NCBI RefSeq assembly: GCF_021044425.1
Contig: NZ_JAJNEC010000005.1
Location: 2,542,001-2,606,000, forward strand
DNA from: Niabella pedocola
GTDB taxonomy: Bacteria; Bacteroidota; Bacteroidia; Chitinophagales; Chitinophagaceae
DNA: 64,000 nt
Direction of reading: 5' to 3'
Shown here: piece after piece, positions 9,940-18,761 of the stretch
How the letters are laid out: the number at the start of each line of letters is the position of its first letter
Position numbering within the stretch: the stretch's first letter is position 1
Notes under the pieces: generated by a model
What the model saw: the letters and a program-made list of their open reading frames with translations, nothing else
What the model was told of the DNA's origin: nothing
Databases searched by the model: none
Position numbers and translations under genes: made by a program

Positions 9940-9948
9940 ATAGATAAT

Positions 9949-10536
9949 ATGGCCATCAAGAAGTTTATCACAGGCAATTTTTACGAAGAAGCGGTACTTT
10001 TTCCTGCGGTGAAGAAAGTGCGTCGCGCCGGTTATAAGGTACATGATGTGTATACCCCCTTCCCCATCCATGGTTTAGACAAGGAGCTGGGAATGAAGGA
10101 TACAGACCTGCACATTGCCGGTTTTATATATGGGATTACCGGTACCACTACCGCAATCAGTTTTATTGGCTGGGCGCTGGCGCGTGACTGGCAGATCAAT
10201 TTCGGGGGCAAGCCGTTCTTTTCGCTGCCTGCATGGATACCCATCATGTTTGAGCTGACCGTTCTGTTTTCAGCGGTTGGGATGGTACTTACGTTTTGCT
10301 GGCTTTGCCAATTGGCGCCTTTTGTAAAGAAGGATCATTTTAACCCGCGCAGCACCGACGATACATTTGTAATGGCTATTGAGTGTACCGACAAAACAAA
10401 CGAAGCGGAAGCGATCGCATTCCTGAAAGAGGCCGGTGCCCAGGATGTACAGATCCAGAGCCGGGAAACCGGCTGGTGGTTTGGCCGTTACGACCGGGAG
10501 ACGGTTCGCTTTGGTAAAAAAGTAGCAGCAGTATAA
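9949..10536 (+). CDS. actD: Alternative complex III subunit D (DUF3341)
   Basis: ActD is a membrane-anchored subunit of complex III that contacts ActC/ActF; it carries no cofactor. The 195 residues start with the conserved block KKFITGNFYEEAVLF, then VHDVYTPFPIHGLDKELG, two membrane segments (about 60-82 and 96-118) and a cytoplasmic C-terminal part (VMAIECTDK onward) typical of DUF3341. The ATG at 9949 is preferred over an upstream TTG (9925), which lies inside the heptad repeat and would add eight residues of no family resemblance. Confidence 0.93.
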   Translation: MAIKKFITGNFYEEAVLFPAVKKVRRAGYKVHDVYTPFPIHGLDKELGMKDTDLHIAGFIYGITGTTTAISFIGWALARDWQINFGGKPFFSLPAWIPIMFELTVLFSAVGMVLTFCWLCQLAPFVKKDHFNPRSTDDTFVMAIECTDKTNEAEAIAFLKEAGAQDVQIQSRETGWWFGRYDRETVRFGKKVAAV

Positions 10537-10539
10537 AAA

Positions 10540-10582
10540 GTTAATAGTTAATGGTTAATAGTTAGCTTATTAGCGGATAACA
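10540..10582. repeat. 7-nt-period repeat in the actD-actE spacer
   Basis: GTTAATA, GTTAATG, GTTAATA and GTTAGCT follow in phase, then TATTAGC and GGATAAC. A GTTAATR version of the heptad family, immediately after the actD stop. Confidence 0.75.
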
Positions 10583-10608
10583 AATAACTTAAAAGAATAA
10601 AAGGAAAC

Positions 10609-11265
10609 ATGAATAAATATATAGTTATAGCAACGGTGGCTTTTAGCGCGATAGCGGCTGGTTGCGGAGCAGATAGTAACCCCGGTCATTCATATATGCC
10701 GGACATGACCTATAGCAGGGCTTATGAAACCTATGCTTCCACTGCCGATCTGGAAAAAGAAGGTGTTTTTTACAATCGCAAACCGGTGCCGGGTACGGTA
10801 GCAAGAGGAGAGGATGCGGAATTTGCGTTTAACCTGCCGCATGATTCGATAGGATATGCCCAGTCTGCAGGATTAAAAAATCCCCTGGATTCTACCAGCG
10901 CTAAAATTGATATGAAAGAAGCAGAGCGCTTATACCTGGTAAACTGCGGCATCTGCCACGGTGCCAAACTGGATGGTAACGGCCCGCTGTTCAACGGGGG
11001 TGACGGTCCTTATACCGCAGCTCCGAAGGATTTTATGGCCGCGGATATGAAAGCGCTTCCTGCCGGTACTATGTTTTATTCTGTTACGTATGGCAAAGGG
11101 CAGATGGGAAGTTATGCTTCCCAGCTGAGTCCTAAACAAAGATGGGAGATCATCAAGTTTATCAAGTCCAAGCAGGGCGTTGGTGCTGCAGCTCCGGGAG
11201 CCGCTACTGATAGCACTAAAACAGCCACAGCAGCAGTGGCAGCAGATGCTACAGCAAAAAAATAA
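10609..11265 (+). CDS. actE: Alternative complex III subunit E, mono-haem cytochrome c lipoprotein
   Basis: ActE is the mono-haem cytochrome that passes electrons from complex III to the oxidase. The 218-residue protein has a lipobox IAAGC with lipidated Cys19, so it is anchored in the inner membrane facing the periplasm, and one haem site CGICH (113-117) followed by GAKLDGNGPLF. A Met in GKGQMGSYASQL is the likely axial ligand. A long Ala/Thr-rich C-terminal tail (about 190-218) is low complexity. It sits between actD and actF as in other Bacteroidota. Confidence 0.94.
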   Translation: MNKYIVIATVAFSAIAAGCGADSNPGHSYMPDMTYSRAYETYASTADLEKEGVFYNRKPVPGTVARGEDAEFAFNLPHDSIGYAQSAGLKNPLDSTSAKIDMKEAERLYLVNCGICHGAKLDGNGPLFNGGDGPYTAAPKDFMAADMKALPAGTMFYSVTYGKGQMGSYASQLSPKQRWEIIKFIKSKQGVGAAAPGAATDSTKTATAAVAADATAKK

Positions 11266-11300
11266 TAACTAATTCACAGAACTATTAATATAAGATTCGA

Positions 11301-12539
11301 ATGTCAACGTCAACTACGGAAAAATTCATACCTGCAAAAAGATATAACACGATAGCGTTCGCGTTAATGGTGGTCGGTGTCATCGCAGCTATTTCCCTGT
11401 TTGTGACAACTGGAGGCGAGGGGGATCACGATAATCGTGCGCGCTTTTGGGCCAGTTTGCTCCAGAACAGCGTATACTTCCTGCTGGTGGTAAATGCGGC
11501 CATGTTTTTTATGTGTGCTACTACCCTGGCCTGGGGTGGATGGCAGATCGCCTTTACCCGTGTTACCGAAGCGATTGCCTCCTGTGTACCGGTAATTGGT
11601 GTGATTGCACTGGTGATTTTGCTGGCGTTGTGCTTTGGAGATCATCATACTATTTATCACTGGACAGATGCCGAACATGTAGCACACGATCCGGTATTGG
11701 AGCATAAAAGCGGCTTCTTAAGCAAAGGCTTTTTTGCTACCGTTACCATTCTTACCGTAGTATTATGGTCGTTCCTGGGATGGAAAATGCGCCAGATGTC
11801 GCTGAAAACAGATGAAGGCGAAGTGGTAAGCACGCTGGAGAAAAGAAAGAAATTTGTTTGGAACAACACCGTAATGGCGGCACTGTACATCGTGGTATTT
11901 GCATTAACCGTAATGTCTTCTGTTCCCTGGTTGTGGATCATGAGTATTGATGCACACTGGTACAGTACCATGTTCAGCTGGTATAACTTCGCCAGTACGT
12001 TTGTTGCTGGTTTGTCGCTGATTGCATTGTACGTGGTTTTCTTAAAGAACAATGGCTACCTGCCCCTGGTAAATAAAGAACACCTGCACGATCTGGGTAA
12101 ATTCATTTTTGCCTTTTCGATCTTCTGGACCTATTTGTGGTTTGCCCAGTTCATGCTGATCTGGTATGCAAACATTCCCGAAGAAACCGTATACTTTAAG
12201 CCAAGAGCAGAAGGTATTTACAGCGCTATTTTCTGGATGATGCTGATCATCAACTTTGTGGCCCCCATCCTGATCTTCATGAGCCGGGACTCTAAAAGAA
12301 ACTATACCATTGTTACAATTGTATCGGTGCTGGTTATTTTCGGGCACTGGCTGGATTTCTTCCAGATGGTATTCCCTGCCGTATCGCCCACTAAAGTGCC
12401 GATGATCCTGTTTGATATGGGAATTGGTCTGGGCTTTATCGGTATCATCATGTTTGTGACCGGTAGAACCTTAAGCAAACATGCTTTAACAGCGCGGAAC
12501 CATCCGTTTGTAAAAGAAGCAGTGATTCACCATACTTAA
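11301..12539 (+). CDS. actF: Alternative complex III subunit F, membrane subunit
   Basis: ActF is the second polytopic subunit of complex III, related to ActC, with about ten membrane segments over 412 residues. Recognisable blocks include SVPWLWIMSIDAHWYSTMFSWY and IFWTYLWFAQFMLIWYANIPEE, both typical of the family (quinol:cytochrome c oxidoreductase quinone-binding subunit 2). It is spaced 35 nt from actE and 56 nt from coxB, without any heptad repeat in either gap. An oxidase stands directly next, which supports the idea of a complex III-oxidase supercomplex. Confidence 0.94.
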   Translation: MSTSTTEKFIPAKRYNTIAFALMVVGVIAAISLFVTTGGEGDHDNRARFWASLLQNSVYFLLVVNAAMFFMCATTLAWGGWQIAFTRVTEAIASCVPVIGVIALVILLALCFGDHHTIYHWTDAEHVAHDPVLEHKSGFLSKGFFATVTILTVVLWSFLGWKMRQMSLKTDEGEVVSTLEKRKKFVWNNTVMAALYIVVFALTVMSSVPWLWIMSIDAHWYSTMFSWYNFASTFVAGLSLIALYVVFLKNNGYLPLVNKEHLHDLGKFIFAFSIFWTYLWFAQFMLIWYANIPEETVYFKPRAEGIYSAIFWMMLIINFVAPILIFMSRDSKRNYTIVTIVSVLVIFGHWLDFFQMVFPAVSPTKVPMILFDMGIGLGFIGIIMFVTGRTLSKHALTARNHPFVKEAVIHHT

Positions 12540-12595
12540 TCCGGAAAACAGAAATTTAAATATAGTAGTTGAAATAAATATTAGAACAACATCGT

Positions 12596-13717
12596 ATGCA
12601 AAACTTTTTAATATTCGCCATTTTAATATTAGGTTTTATTATAACCTTTCAGATTGCAAGGGCAAGCGAATTTGTTTCTGTGATCCGGGGGGAAGAAAAA
12701 ACCAGGAAACAAACCAATAAGATCAATGCCGCCCTGTTGCTGGTATTTCTGATCGTTGGATTGTTTGGGGTGTATTGGGCGCACCATACACTTGGCGATA
12801 AAATTTTGAAATTAGGTAGTTCGGCTTCGGATCACGGGATCCTGGTAGACCGGATGCTGAAATACACCATCATTACTACCGGTCTGGTATTCTTTGGAAC
12901 GCAGATCCTGCTGTTCTGGTATTCTTTTAAATACCAGGAGTCGGACAAACGTACCGTGTACTATTTCCCGCATAACAATAAATTGGAGTTGTTGTGGACG
13001 GTGGTGCCTGCGATCGTATTAACGATCCTGATCGGTTTTGGTATTGTTTACTGGTACCGTATTACAGGGGCTGCACCGGAAAATGCCATGCAGATAGAGG
13101 TTACCGGTAGCCAGTTCAAATGGGAGTTCCGTTACCCGGGTAAGGACGGTGTTTTTGGAAAAAAATATTATAAGAACATTGACGAGGTACACGACAATCC
13201 TTTAGGACAGATCTGGGAGGATGCGGCTAACCATGATGATGTGTATGTAAGTGGCCAGATGCACCTGGTTGTAGGAAAGCCGGTGAGGCTGATCATCGGT
13301 GCTAAAGATGTGATACACAGTGTGGGACTTCCGCATTTCCGCTTAAAAATGGATGCGGTTCCGGGCACACCTACTACCTTGTGGTTTACGCCGATAAAAA
13401 CCACGAAGGACATGATTAAAGAAACCGGAAACAGTAAATTTGTATACGAATTGGCCTGCGACCAGATGTGCGGTGCAGGGCATACAGGGATGAGGGGTGA
13501 AATCATTGTGGAAACGCAGGAGGAATTTGATCAGTGGATGGCTTCCCAGAAGCCCAAGTATGTACAAATGAAAGAAGCTGCGGCTCCCGCAGCACCGGCT
13601 GCTGGCGCAACGGCTTCCAAAGATTCCACTGCGGCACCGGCTGCAACAGATTCAGTTAAAGCAGTAACAGCTGACACAGCAACTGCAGTAAAGAAAGATT
13701 CAGCGGGCAAGAAGTAA
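12596..13717 (+). CDS. coxB: Cytochrome c oxidase subunit II (CuA)
   Basis: Holds the binuclear CuA centre that receives electrons from cytochrome c. The 373 residues have an N-terminal hydrophobic stretch, two further membrane segments (about 40-60 and 90-115) and a cupredoxin domain. The CuA ligands are His247 (LPHFRLKMD), Cys288, Cys292, His296 and Met299 (ACDQMCGAGHTGM). The residue between the cysteines that is usually Glu is Gln290; the ligand there is a backbone carbonyl, so function should persist. A tail of about 45 residues rich in Ala, Thr and Lys follows, with no haem-binding cytochrome c domain. Confidence 0.95.
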   Translation: MQNFLIFAILILGFIITFQIARASEFVSVIRGEEKTRKQTNKINAALLLVFLIVGLFGVYWAHHTLGDKILKLGSSASDHGILVDRMLKYTIITTGLVFFGTQILLFWYSFKYQESDKRTVYYFPHNNKLELLWTVVPAIVLTILIGFGIVYWYRITGAAPENAMQIEVTGSQFKWEFRYPGKDGVFGKKYYKNIDEVHDNPLGQIWEDAANHDDVYVSGQMHLVVGKPVRLIIGAKDVIHSVGLPHFRLKMDAVPGTPTTLWFTPIKTTKDMIKETGNSKFVYELACDQMCGAGHTGMRGEIIVETQEEFDQWMASQKPKYVQMKEAAAPAAPAAGATASKDSTAAPAATDSVKAVTADTATAVKKDSAGKK

Positions 13718-13761
13718 TTTTTTTGATAAAGAAAGATAGGTCAGTTTTTTAAACGTTAATT

Positions 13762-15567
13762 ATGAGCGATACTTTACATATTCAGCATGGGGTTGCGAGT
13801 CATGGTCATTCCGGAGAGCCACATGTTCATCATCACAAGGAAACATTCATATCGAAGTATATCTTCAGTATGGATCACAAGATGATTGCCAAGCAATTTC
13901 TTGTAACAGGTATTATCTGGGCAATTATCGGCGGTTTATTCTCGGTACTGTTTCGTTTACAACTGGGTTTTCCTGATCAGTCTTTCCCCATCCTGGAAAC
14001 CTTTTTCGGTCGCTGGGCCGAGGGTGGAAAGATCAAACCCGAATTTTATTATGCGCTGACCACCATGCACGGAACCGTGCTGATCTTCTTTGTATTAACA
14101 GCCGGATTGAGCGGAACCTTTGCCAACCTGCTGATTCCTTTACAGGTTGGTGCACGGGATATGGCGTCTCCGTTTATGAACATGCTGTCTTACTGGATGT
14201 TCTTTGCCGCCAGCATTGTAATGTTATCTTCTTTATTCACCCAAACAGGTCCTGCTGCAGGTGGCTGGACGGTATATCCGCCGTTAAGTGCGTTGGGACT
14301 GGCTTCGCAGGGTTCTAAAAGTGGTATGGATCTCTGGATCATTGCCATGACCCTGTTTGTAGCATCACAGCTGCTGGGTGGTTTGAACTATATTTCTACC
14401 ATTTTGAACATGCGTACCAAGGGTATGTCGATGACACGCTTGCCGCTGACCATCTGGGCGCTGTTATTTACCGCCATCCTGGGCGTGCTGTCCTTCCCCG
14501 TACTGTTGTCTGGTCTGGTGCTGCTGATGTTCGACCGTCACCTGGGTACCAGCTTCTACCTCAGCGATATTTTTGTAGCAGGTCAGGCCCTGCCCAATGA
14601 AGGTGGTAGCGCCATTCTGTACCAGCACTTGTTCTGGTTCCTGGGGCACCCTGAGGTATATATCATTATTATGCCAACGATGGGACTGGCCTCCGAAATC
14701 CTGGCCATCAATTCCCGTAAGCCGATCTTTGGTTACATGGCCATGATCGCTTCGCTGATGGCGATCTGCGTACTGGCCTTCCTGGTATGGGCGCACCACA
14801 TGTTTGTAACGGGTATGAATCCCTTCCTCGGATCGGTATTCGTATTGCTCACCCTGCTGATCGCGATCCCGTCTGCTATTAAAGTGTTTAACTGGATCAC
14901 CACCATCTGGAGAGGTAATATCCGGTTCACCCCGGGCATGCTCTTCGCCATTGGTTTTGTAAGCATCTTTATCTCCGGTGGTCTTACCGGTATCTTCCTG
15001 GGTAACTCAACCATCGATATTCACCTGCATGACACCATGTTTGTGATCGCGCACTTCCATATTGTAATGGGAGTATCGGCCTTCTTCGGAATGTTTGCGG
15101 GTATTTATCACTGGTTCCCCAAAATGTTCGGGCGGTATATGAACAATACATTGGGTTATATCCACTTCTGGGTAACCATCGTTTGTGCCTACCTGATCTT
15201 CTGGCCCATGCACTACCAGGGATTTGCCGGGATGCCCAGACGTTACCTGGATAAGAGCAGCTGGGTAAGCTTTGGTCAGTTCCACAGCCTGGATGCCATG
15301 ATCACTGTGGTAACCATCATCGTGTTTGCGGTACAGCTGATGTTCGTTTTCAACTATTTCTATTCGATGTATAAAGGAAGAAGGGTTCGTACACAGAATC
15401 CATGGGATGCCACTACCCTGGAGTGGACCACTCCTATTCATCCCGGACATGGTAACTGGGACGGAGAGATTCCTGAGGTACACCGTTGGGCATACGATTA
15501 TGGTAAAGACGGAAGAGATTTTATTCCGCAAACCGAACCGGTTGGTGAGAATGAAAGCTCACATTAG
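13762..15567 (+). CDS. coxA: Cytochrome c oxidase subunit I
   Basis: Catalytic subunit that reduces O2 at the haem a3-CuB centre and pumps protons. Key residues in this 601-residue, twelve-helix protein are His103 (MHGTV, haem a), the CuB His296 with the cross-linked Tyr300 (HPEVY), CuB His345-His346 (WAHHMF), His431 (haem a3) and His433 (haem a) in HFHIVMG. The Tyr in HPEVY marks an A-type enzyme. The N-terminal 30 residues are unusually His-rich (HGVASHGHSGEPHVHHH), which could buffer copper. Lies between coxB and cyoE. Confidence 0.96.
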   Translation: MSDTLHIQHGVASHGHSGEPHVHHHKETFISKYIFSMDHKMIAKQFLVTGIIWAIIGGLFSVLFRLQLGFPDQSFPILETFFGRWAEGGKIKPEFYYALTTMHGTVLIFFVLTAGLSGTFANLLIPLQVGARDMASPFMNMLSYWMFFAASIVMLSSLFTQTGPAAGGWTVYPPLSALGLASQGSKSGMDLWIIAMTLFVASQLLGGLNYISTILNMRTKGMSMTRLPLTIWALLFTAILGVLSFPVLLSGLVLLMFDRHLGTSFYLSDIFVAGQALPNEGGSAILYQHLFWFLGHPEVYIIIMPTMGLASEILAINSRKPIFGYMAMIASLMAICVLAFLVWAHHMFVTGMNPFLGSVFVLLTLLIAIPSAIKVFNWITTIWRGNIRFTPGMLFAIGFVSIFISGGLTGIFLGNSTIDIHLHDTMFVIAHFHIVMGVSAFFGMFAGIYHWFPKMFGRYMNNTLGYIHFWVTIVCAYLIFWPMHYQGFAGMPRRYLDKSSWVSFGQFHSLDAMITVVTIIVFAVQLMFVFNYFYSMYKGRRVRTQNPWDATTLEWTTPIHPGHGNWDGEIPEVHRWAYDYGKDGRDFIPQTEPVGENESSH

Positions 15568-15571
15568 AGGC

Positions 15572-15628
15572 GAATGGTGAGTAGTCAATAGGGAGTGCCA
15601 TTGACCTTAACCATTGCCTATTGACTAA
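15572..15628. repeat. 7-nt-period repeat in the coxA-cyoE spacer
   Basis: Words GAATGGT, GAGTAGT, CAATAGG, GAGTGCC, ATTGACC, TTAACCA, TTGCCTA and TTGACTA keep a 7-nt step. The two halves are roughly reverse complements (CAATGGT and ACCATTG types). The tract reaches the cyoE start region. Confidence 0.65.
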
Positions 15629-15638
15629 ATATATAAAA

Positions 15639-16538
15639 TTGAAAAAAGCAGCAGAGGGTGGAGTGAAGGATTTCCTCCAGTTGATGAAGCCCTCACTAAG
15701 TATAATGGTGGTTTTCAGCAGTGTGATCAGTTACCTGCTGGTACCGGATGTGATGTATGATTGGTGGAGGATCGTTTTGCTCTTTGTAGGTGGATTGCTG
15801 GTAACAGGTAGTGCCAACACCATCAACCAGGTTGTAGAAAGGGATACAGATGCGCAAATGAAACGGACGGCAAAACGTCCGATTGCGGCCGGGCGGTTAA
15901 CACCCGAGCAGGGCTGGGGATTTGCCATTTTCAGCGGCGCGGTAGGAATCTTTATTTTAGGGTATTACTTTAACTGGACCGCAGGAGCACTGGCGGCGTT
16001 TAGCCTCTTCCTGTATGCCTTTGTATATACGCCTTTAAAAAAAGTAAACTCTGTAGCCGTTTTGGTAGGAGCGTTTCCCGGGGCGTTTCCCTGTTTGATC
16101 GGTTGGGTGGCCGGCTTTGTTCCCGGTCAGCAGATCAACTGGTTGGGTGGTATTGTGTTGTTTGGGATCCAGTTCCTGTGGCAGTTTCCCCATTTTTGGG
16201 CCATTGCCTGGGTAGCACATAAGGACTACAGCAGTGTGGGTTTTAAATTGCTGCCCAGCGATAAGGGACCAACCCGGTTTACAGCCTTGCAAACAGTGGT
16301 GTATTCATTGTTGATGCTGCCCATTACCGTTGCGCCCTTTTTTGTTGGGATCTGCGAGTATGGAACTGTAAAAGGCATGATCGGAGCCGTGTTGATCATT
16401 GCGGCAAATCTTTTCCTCATTGGAAGGTCCGTGACACTTTATAATAAAATGGATGTGCCTTCAGCAAGAAAAGTGATGTTTGGAAGTTATATTCATCTGC
16501 CGGTGGTTTTGCTGGCGCTTTTACTGGCGAAAGCCTGA
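15639..16538 (+). CDS. cyoE: Protohaem IX farnesyltransferase
   Basis: Makes haem O from protohaem and farnesyl diphosphate, the first step toward the haem A of the neighbouring oxidase (also named ctaB). About 299 residues with nine membrane segments; the UbiA-type motif NQVVERDTDAQMKRT with the metal-diphosphate Asp residues is present, as is the conserved KRPIAAGRL. No ATG fits: the start is TTG at 15639 (or TTG at 15621, which sits inside the heptad repeat). Haem A synthase (ctaA) is not in the window. Confidence 0.92.
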   Translation: MKKAAEGGVKDFLQLMKPSLSIMVVFSSVISYLLVPDVMYDWWRIVLLFVGGLLVTGSANTINQVVERDTDAQMKRTAKRPIAAGRLTPEQGWGFAIFSGAVGIFILGYYFNWTAGALAAFSLFLYAFVYTPLKKVNSVAVLVGAFPGAFPCLIGWVAGFVPGQQINWLGGIVLFGIQFLWQFPHFWAIAWVAHKDYSSVGFKLLPSDKGPTRFTALQTVVYSLLMLPITVAPFFVGICEYGTVKGMIGAVLIIAANLFLIGRSVTLYNKMDVPSARKVMFGSYIHLPVVLLALLLAKA

Positions 16539-16572
16539 TTATTGACAGACCATTATTGATAAGAAATTATAT

Positions 16573-17148
16573 ATGAACACAAGTATCGTGAGTGAACAGC
16601 AACATAGAAAACTGCATCCGCATAAGTTTGCGCTGTGGGTGGCTATTGCAAGTATACTGATGATGTTTGCCGGGCTCACCAGTGCGTTTATCGTAAAAAG
16701 CAATCAGGCCGGTTGGAGAACCTTTGTATTACCCGGTATTTTCTGGGTATCTACGGTACTCATACTGGCAAGCAGTCTTACGATGCTGATGGCCATAAAA
16801 GCTTTCAAGAGCCGGGGAATGCGGCAGTACCGTGGATTACTGGGCATCACCTTCCTGCTGGGAGCCGCTTTTGTGATCTGCCAGGTGATCGGTTTTAACC
16901 AGCTCTGGAACAGCAATGTTCAGTTTAAAGGGGCTTCAGGTGCCGGACAGTTCTTTTACGCCATTGCCGGTTTACATGCGGTGCACGTGATTGGCGGGGT
17001 GATTGCGCTGCTGGTGATCTTTTTAAAGTCGATTGCAGGAAAAACAAAATCCTATGATGCCGTGCCCGTTGAAGTAATGGGAATGTACTGGCATTTTGTG
17101 GATCTGCTTTGGCTCTATTTAATGATATTTTTCATAATTCTGGGATAA
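16573..17148 (+). CDS. coxC: Cytochrome c oxidase subunit III (short copy)
   Basis: Subunit III-like protein of 191 residues with five hydrophobic segments, lacking the first two helices of the seven-helix form. Family hallmarks are FYAIAGLHAVHVIGGVIAL and the C-terminal MGMYWHFVDLLWLYLM. It is 30 nt upstream of a second, longer subunit III gene. Two adjacent subunit III genes are common in Bacteroidota caa3-type operons, and both probably assemble in one oxidase. Start ATG at 16573 is well placed after a purine/AT-rich region. Confidence 0.92.
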   Translation: MNTSIVSEQQHRKLHPHKFALWVAIASILMMFAGLTSAFIVKSNQAGWRTFVLPGIFWVSTVLILASSLTMLMAIKAFKSRGMRQYRGLLGITFLLGAAFVICQVIGFNQLWNSNVQFKGASGAGQFFYAIAGLHAVHVIGGVIALLVIFLKSIAGKTKSYDAVPVEVMGMYWHFVDLLWLYLMIFFIILG

Positions 17149-17178
17149 ACAACTTTTACAAAATTGATCGAATCAAAT

Positions 17179-18051
17179 ATGGAACAGACAGTAACACATA
17201 ATACCAAGTGGTGGAGCGGGGGAAAGAGTCCGTTTAACATAGAGTATGGGAAGATAATGATGTGGTATTTCCTGCTGAGTGACTCTTTTACGTTCGGAGC
17301 CTTCCTCATCTCATTGGGTACCGTACGTTTTGGACTGAACTACTGGCCGGAGCCCAGCATTGTGTTTAATACATTTCCTTTTGCGGGACATGCAAACCTG
17401 CCGCTGGCATTTGTGAGTGTAATGACCTTTGTGCTGATCATCAGTTCCGTTACCATGGTGCTGGCGGTGCATGCAGGCCATAACCGCGATAGAAAGGGAG
17501 TGGAAAAATACCTCCTGCTTACCATTATCGGAGGGTTGATCTTCTTAAGTTGCCAGGCCTGGGAGTGGACGCACCTTTTAACCGCTAAGAATCCCGTTCT
17601 AGTGGGTGACCATATCGAGGTAATGGCACAGCGGAATGGCTTTAACCCCTGGGGTGAGATCGTACTGCCACAGGATGTAGCACCGGCGCTGGCAAAAACT
17701 TCACCGGAAACGCTGGCTACGCTGGTACATGAGCAACATCTTTCTCATGCAAGTCATGCCGAGTTGCTGCAAACGCCCAAAGATCAGCTGATTCAGTTAC
17801 TTTCCAATAGTGAAATGGTGGTGCGTAAACCCGGACCTGCTGCCTTTGGCGGATTCTTCTACGGCATTACCGGTTTCCATGGTTTCCACGTATCGGTTGG
17901 GGTGATCCTGCTGATCATTATGCTGATCCAGACAAAAATGGGGGTATATGATCGCAGAGGCCATTACCTGATGATCGAAAAGATCGGTTTGTACTGGCAC
18001 TTTGTAGACCTGGTTTGGGTATTTGTATTCCTTTGTTTTTATCTGGTATAA
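17179..18051 (+). CDS. coxC: Cytochrome c oxidase subunit III (long copy with soluble insert)
   Basis: Second subunit III, 290 residues from the ATG at 17179 (an upstream TTG adds five residues). Hallmarks are FFYGITGFHGFHVSVGVILL and YWHFVDLVWVFVFLC near the end. A largely soluble insert of roughly 85 residues (about 134-220), rich in His, Glu and Leu, separates the middle helices; the neighbour copy lacks it. The insert would face one side of the membrane and could contact complex III or another subunit; that is a guess. Confidence 0.92.
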   Translation: MEQTVTHNTKWWSGGKSPFNIEYGKIMMWYFLLSDSFTFGAFLISLGTVRFGLNYWPEPSIVFNTFPFAGHANLPLAFVSVMTFVLIISSVTMVLAVHAGHNRDRKGVEKYLLLTIIGGLIFLSCQAWEWTHLLTAKNPVLVGDHIEVMAQRNGFNPWGEIVLPQDVAPALAKTSPETLATLVHEQHLSHASHAELLQTPKDQLIQLLSNSEMVVRKPGPAAFGGFFYGITGFHGFHVSVGVILLIIMLIQTKMGVYDRRGHYLMIEKIGLYWHFVDLVWVFVFLCFYLV

Positions 18052-18089
18052 ATACCGCCCGATTCCTTCCGGAAGCGGGGGAAGCTAGA

Positions 18090-18131
18090 ATCGACTTTGT
18101 ATTTTGGAATTTGATATTTGAAATTTAAGAA
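18090..18131. repeat. 7-nt-period repeat in the coxC-coxD spacer
   Basis: ATTTTGG, AATTTGA, TATTTGA, AATTTAA and GAAATTA follow at a 7-nt step, ending at the coxD ATG. AT-rich, so part of the match may be compositional. Confidence 0.6.
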
Positions 18132-18134
18132 ATT

Positions 18135-18629
18135 ATGTCACAACATTACGATCCAACAAAAGATATATCACCGTCTGCAGCCTACCCGGAAGTAAGCTTT
18201 GCGCATCATACAGACGATGCTACCTTTAAACACCGGGTTAAGAAAACAACCCTTATTCTCACTATTCTGACCATTGCCGAGTTGGCCCTCGGGTTTACGA
18301 TTTATGCCCTGCACAAAGGAGAACCCAGTCATACTGCGCTGCTTTTGATAAAAGGAGTCGTTTGTATCTTAACACTGGCAAAAGCATATTACATTGTTTC
18401 CGTGTTCATGCACCTTGGCGATGAGATCCGCAACTTTATCATGACCATCGTGGTTCCGTTGCTGCTGTTCATCTGGTTTATTATCGCGTTCCTGGCGGAT
18501 GGTCATTCTTACAAGAATATGCGGAACAAGTACGATCGTTATTTCAAGGAGAGCACAACACCTTCCGGTCACCCGGTAATTCCTTCTGATGCACATAAAT
18601 TCAGCAACCAGAAGGGGCAAAGACAATAA
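18135..18629 (+). CDS. Cytochrome c oxidase subunit IV family protein
   Basis: Small membrane subunit of the oxidase (164 residues) with three hydrophobic segments (about 38-56, 66-85, 95-118) and the family block YYIVSVFMHLGDEIRNFIMTIVVPLLLFIWF, which matches prokaryotic COX4/caa3 subunit IV. It is non-catalytic and helps assembly or stability. The N-terminal 35 residues are hydrophilic. It is the last gene of the respiratory operon: a terminator hairpin follows 25 nt after the stop. The symbol coxD is sometimes used but I leave it blank. Confidence 0.88.
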   Translation: MSQHYDPTKDISPSAAYPEVSFAHHTDDATFKHRVKKTTLILTILTIAELALGFTIYALHKGEPSHTALLLIKGVVCILTLAKAYYIVSVFMHLGDEIRNFIMTIVVPLLLFIWFIIAFLADGHSYKNMRNKYDRYFKESTTPSGHPVIPSDAHKFSNQKGQRQ

Positions 18630-18653
18630 AATAGAAATTGTTTATACATACAG

Positions 18654-18686
18654 AAGGACCGCTATCTGGCGGTCCTTTGTTGTTGG
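18654..18686 (+). terminator. Terminator of the act-cox operon
   Basis: AAGGACCGC (18654-18662), a 6-nt loop, then GCGGTCCTT (18669-18677) forms a perfect 9-bp stem followed by a T-rich tail (TTGTTGTTGG). Closes the 15-kb transcription unit after the subunit IV gene. Confidence 0.85.
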
Positions 18687-18761
18687 TGGCCATGTGGTAG
18701 AAAACGGAACAAACTATAGGCCGGCCTGTTCACAAAGACCGCATTTTCAAATAAAACGGAT

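Noticed and set aside
9925..9948. Upstream TTG start of actD
   Set aside because: It lies within the heptad repeat; the ATG at 9949 gives the conserved N-terminus.
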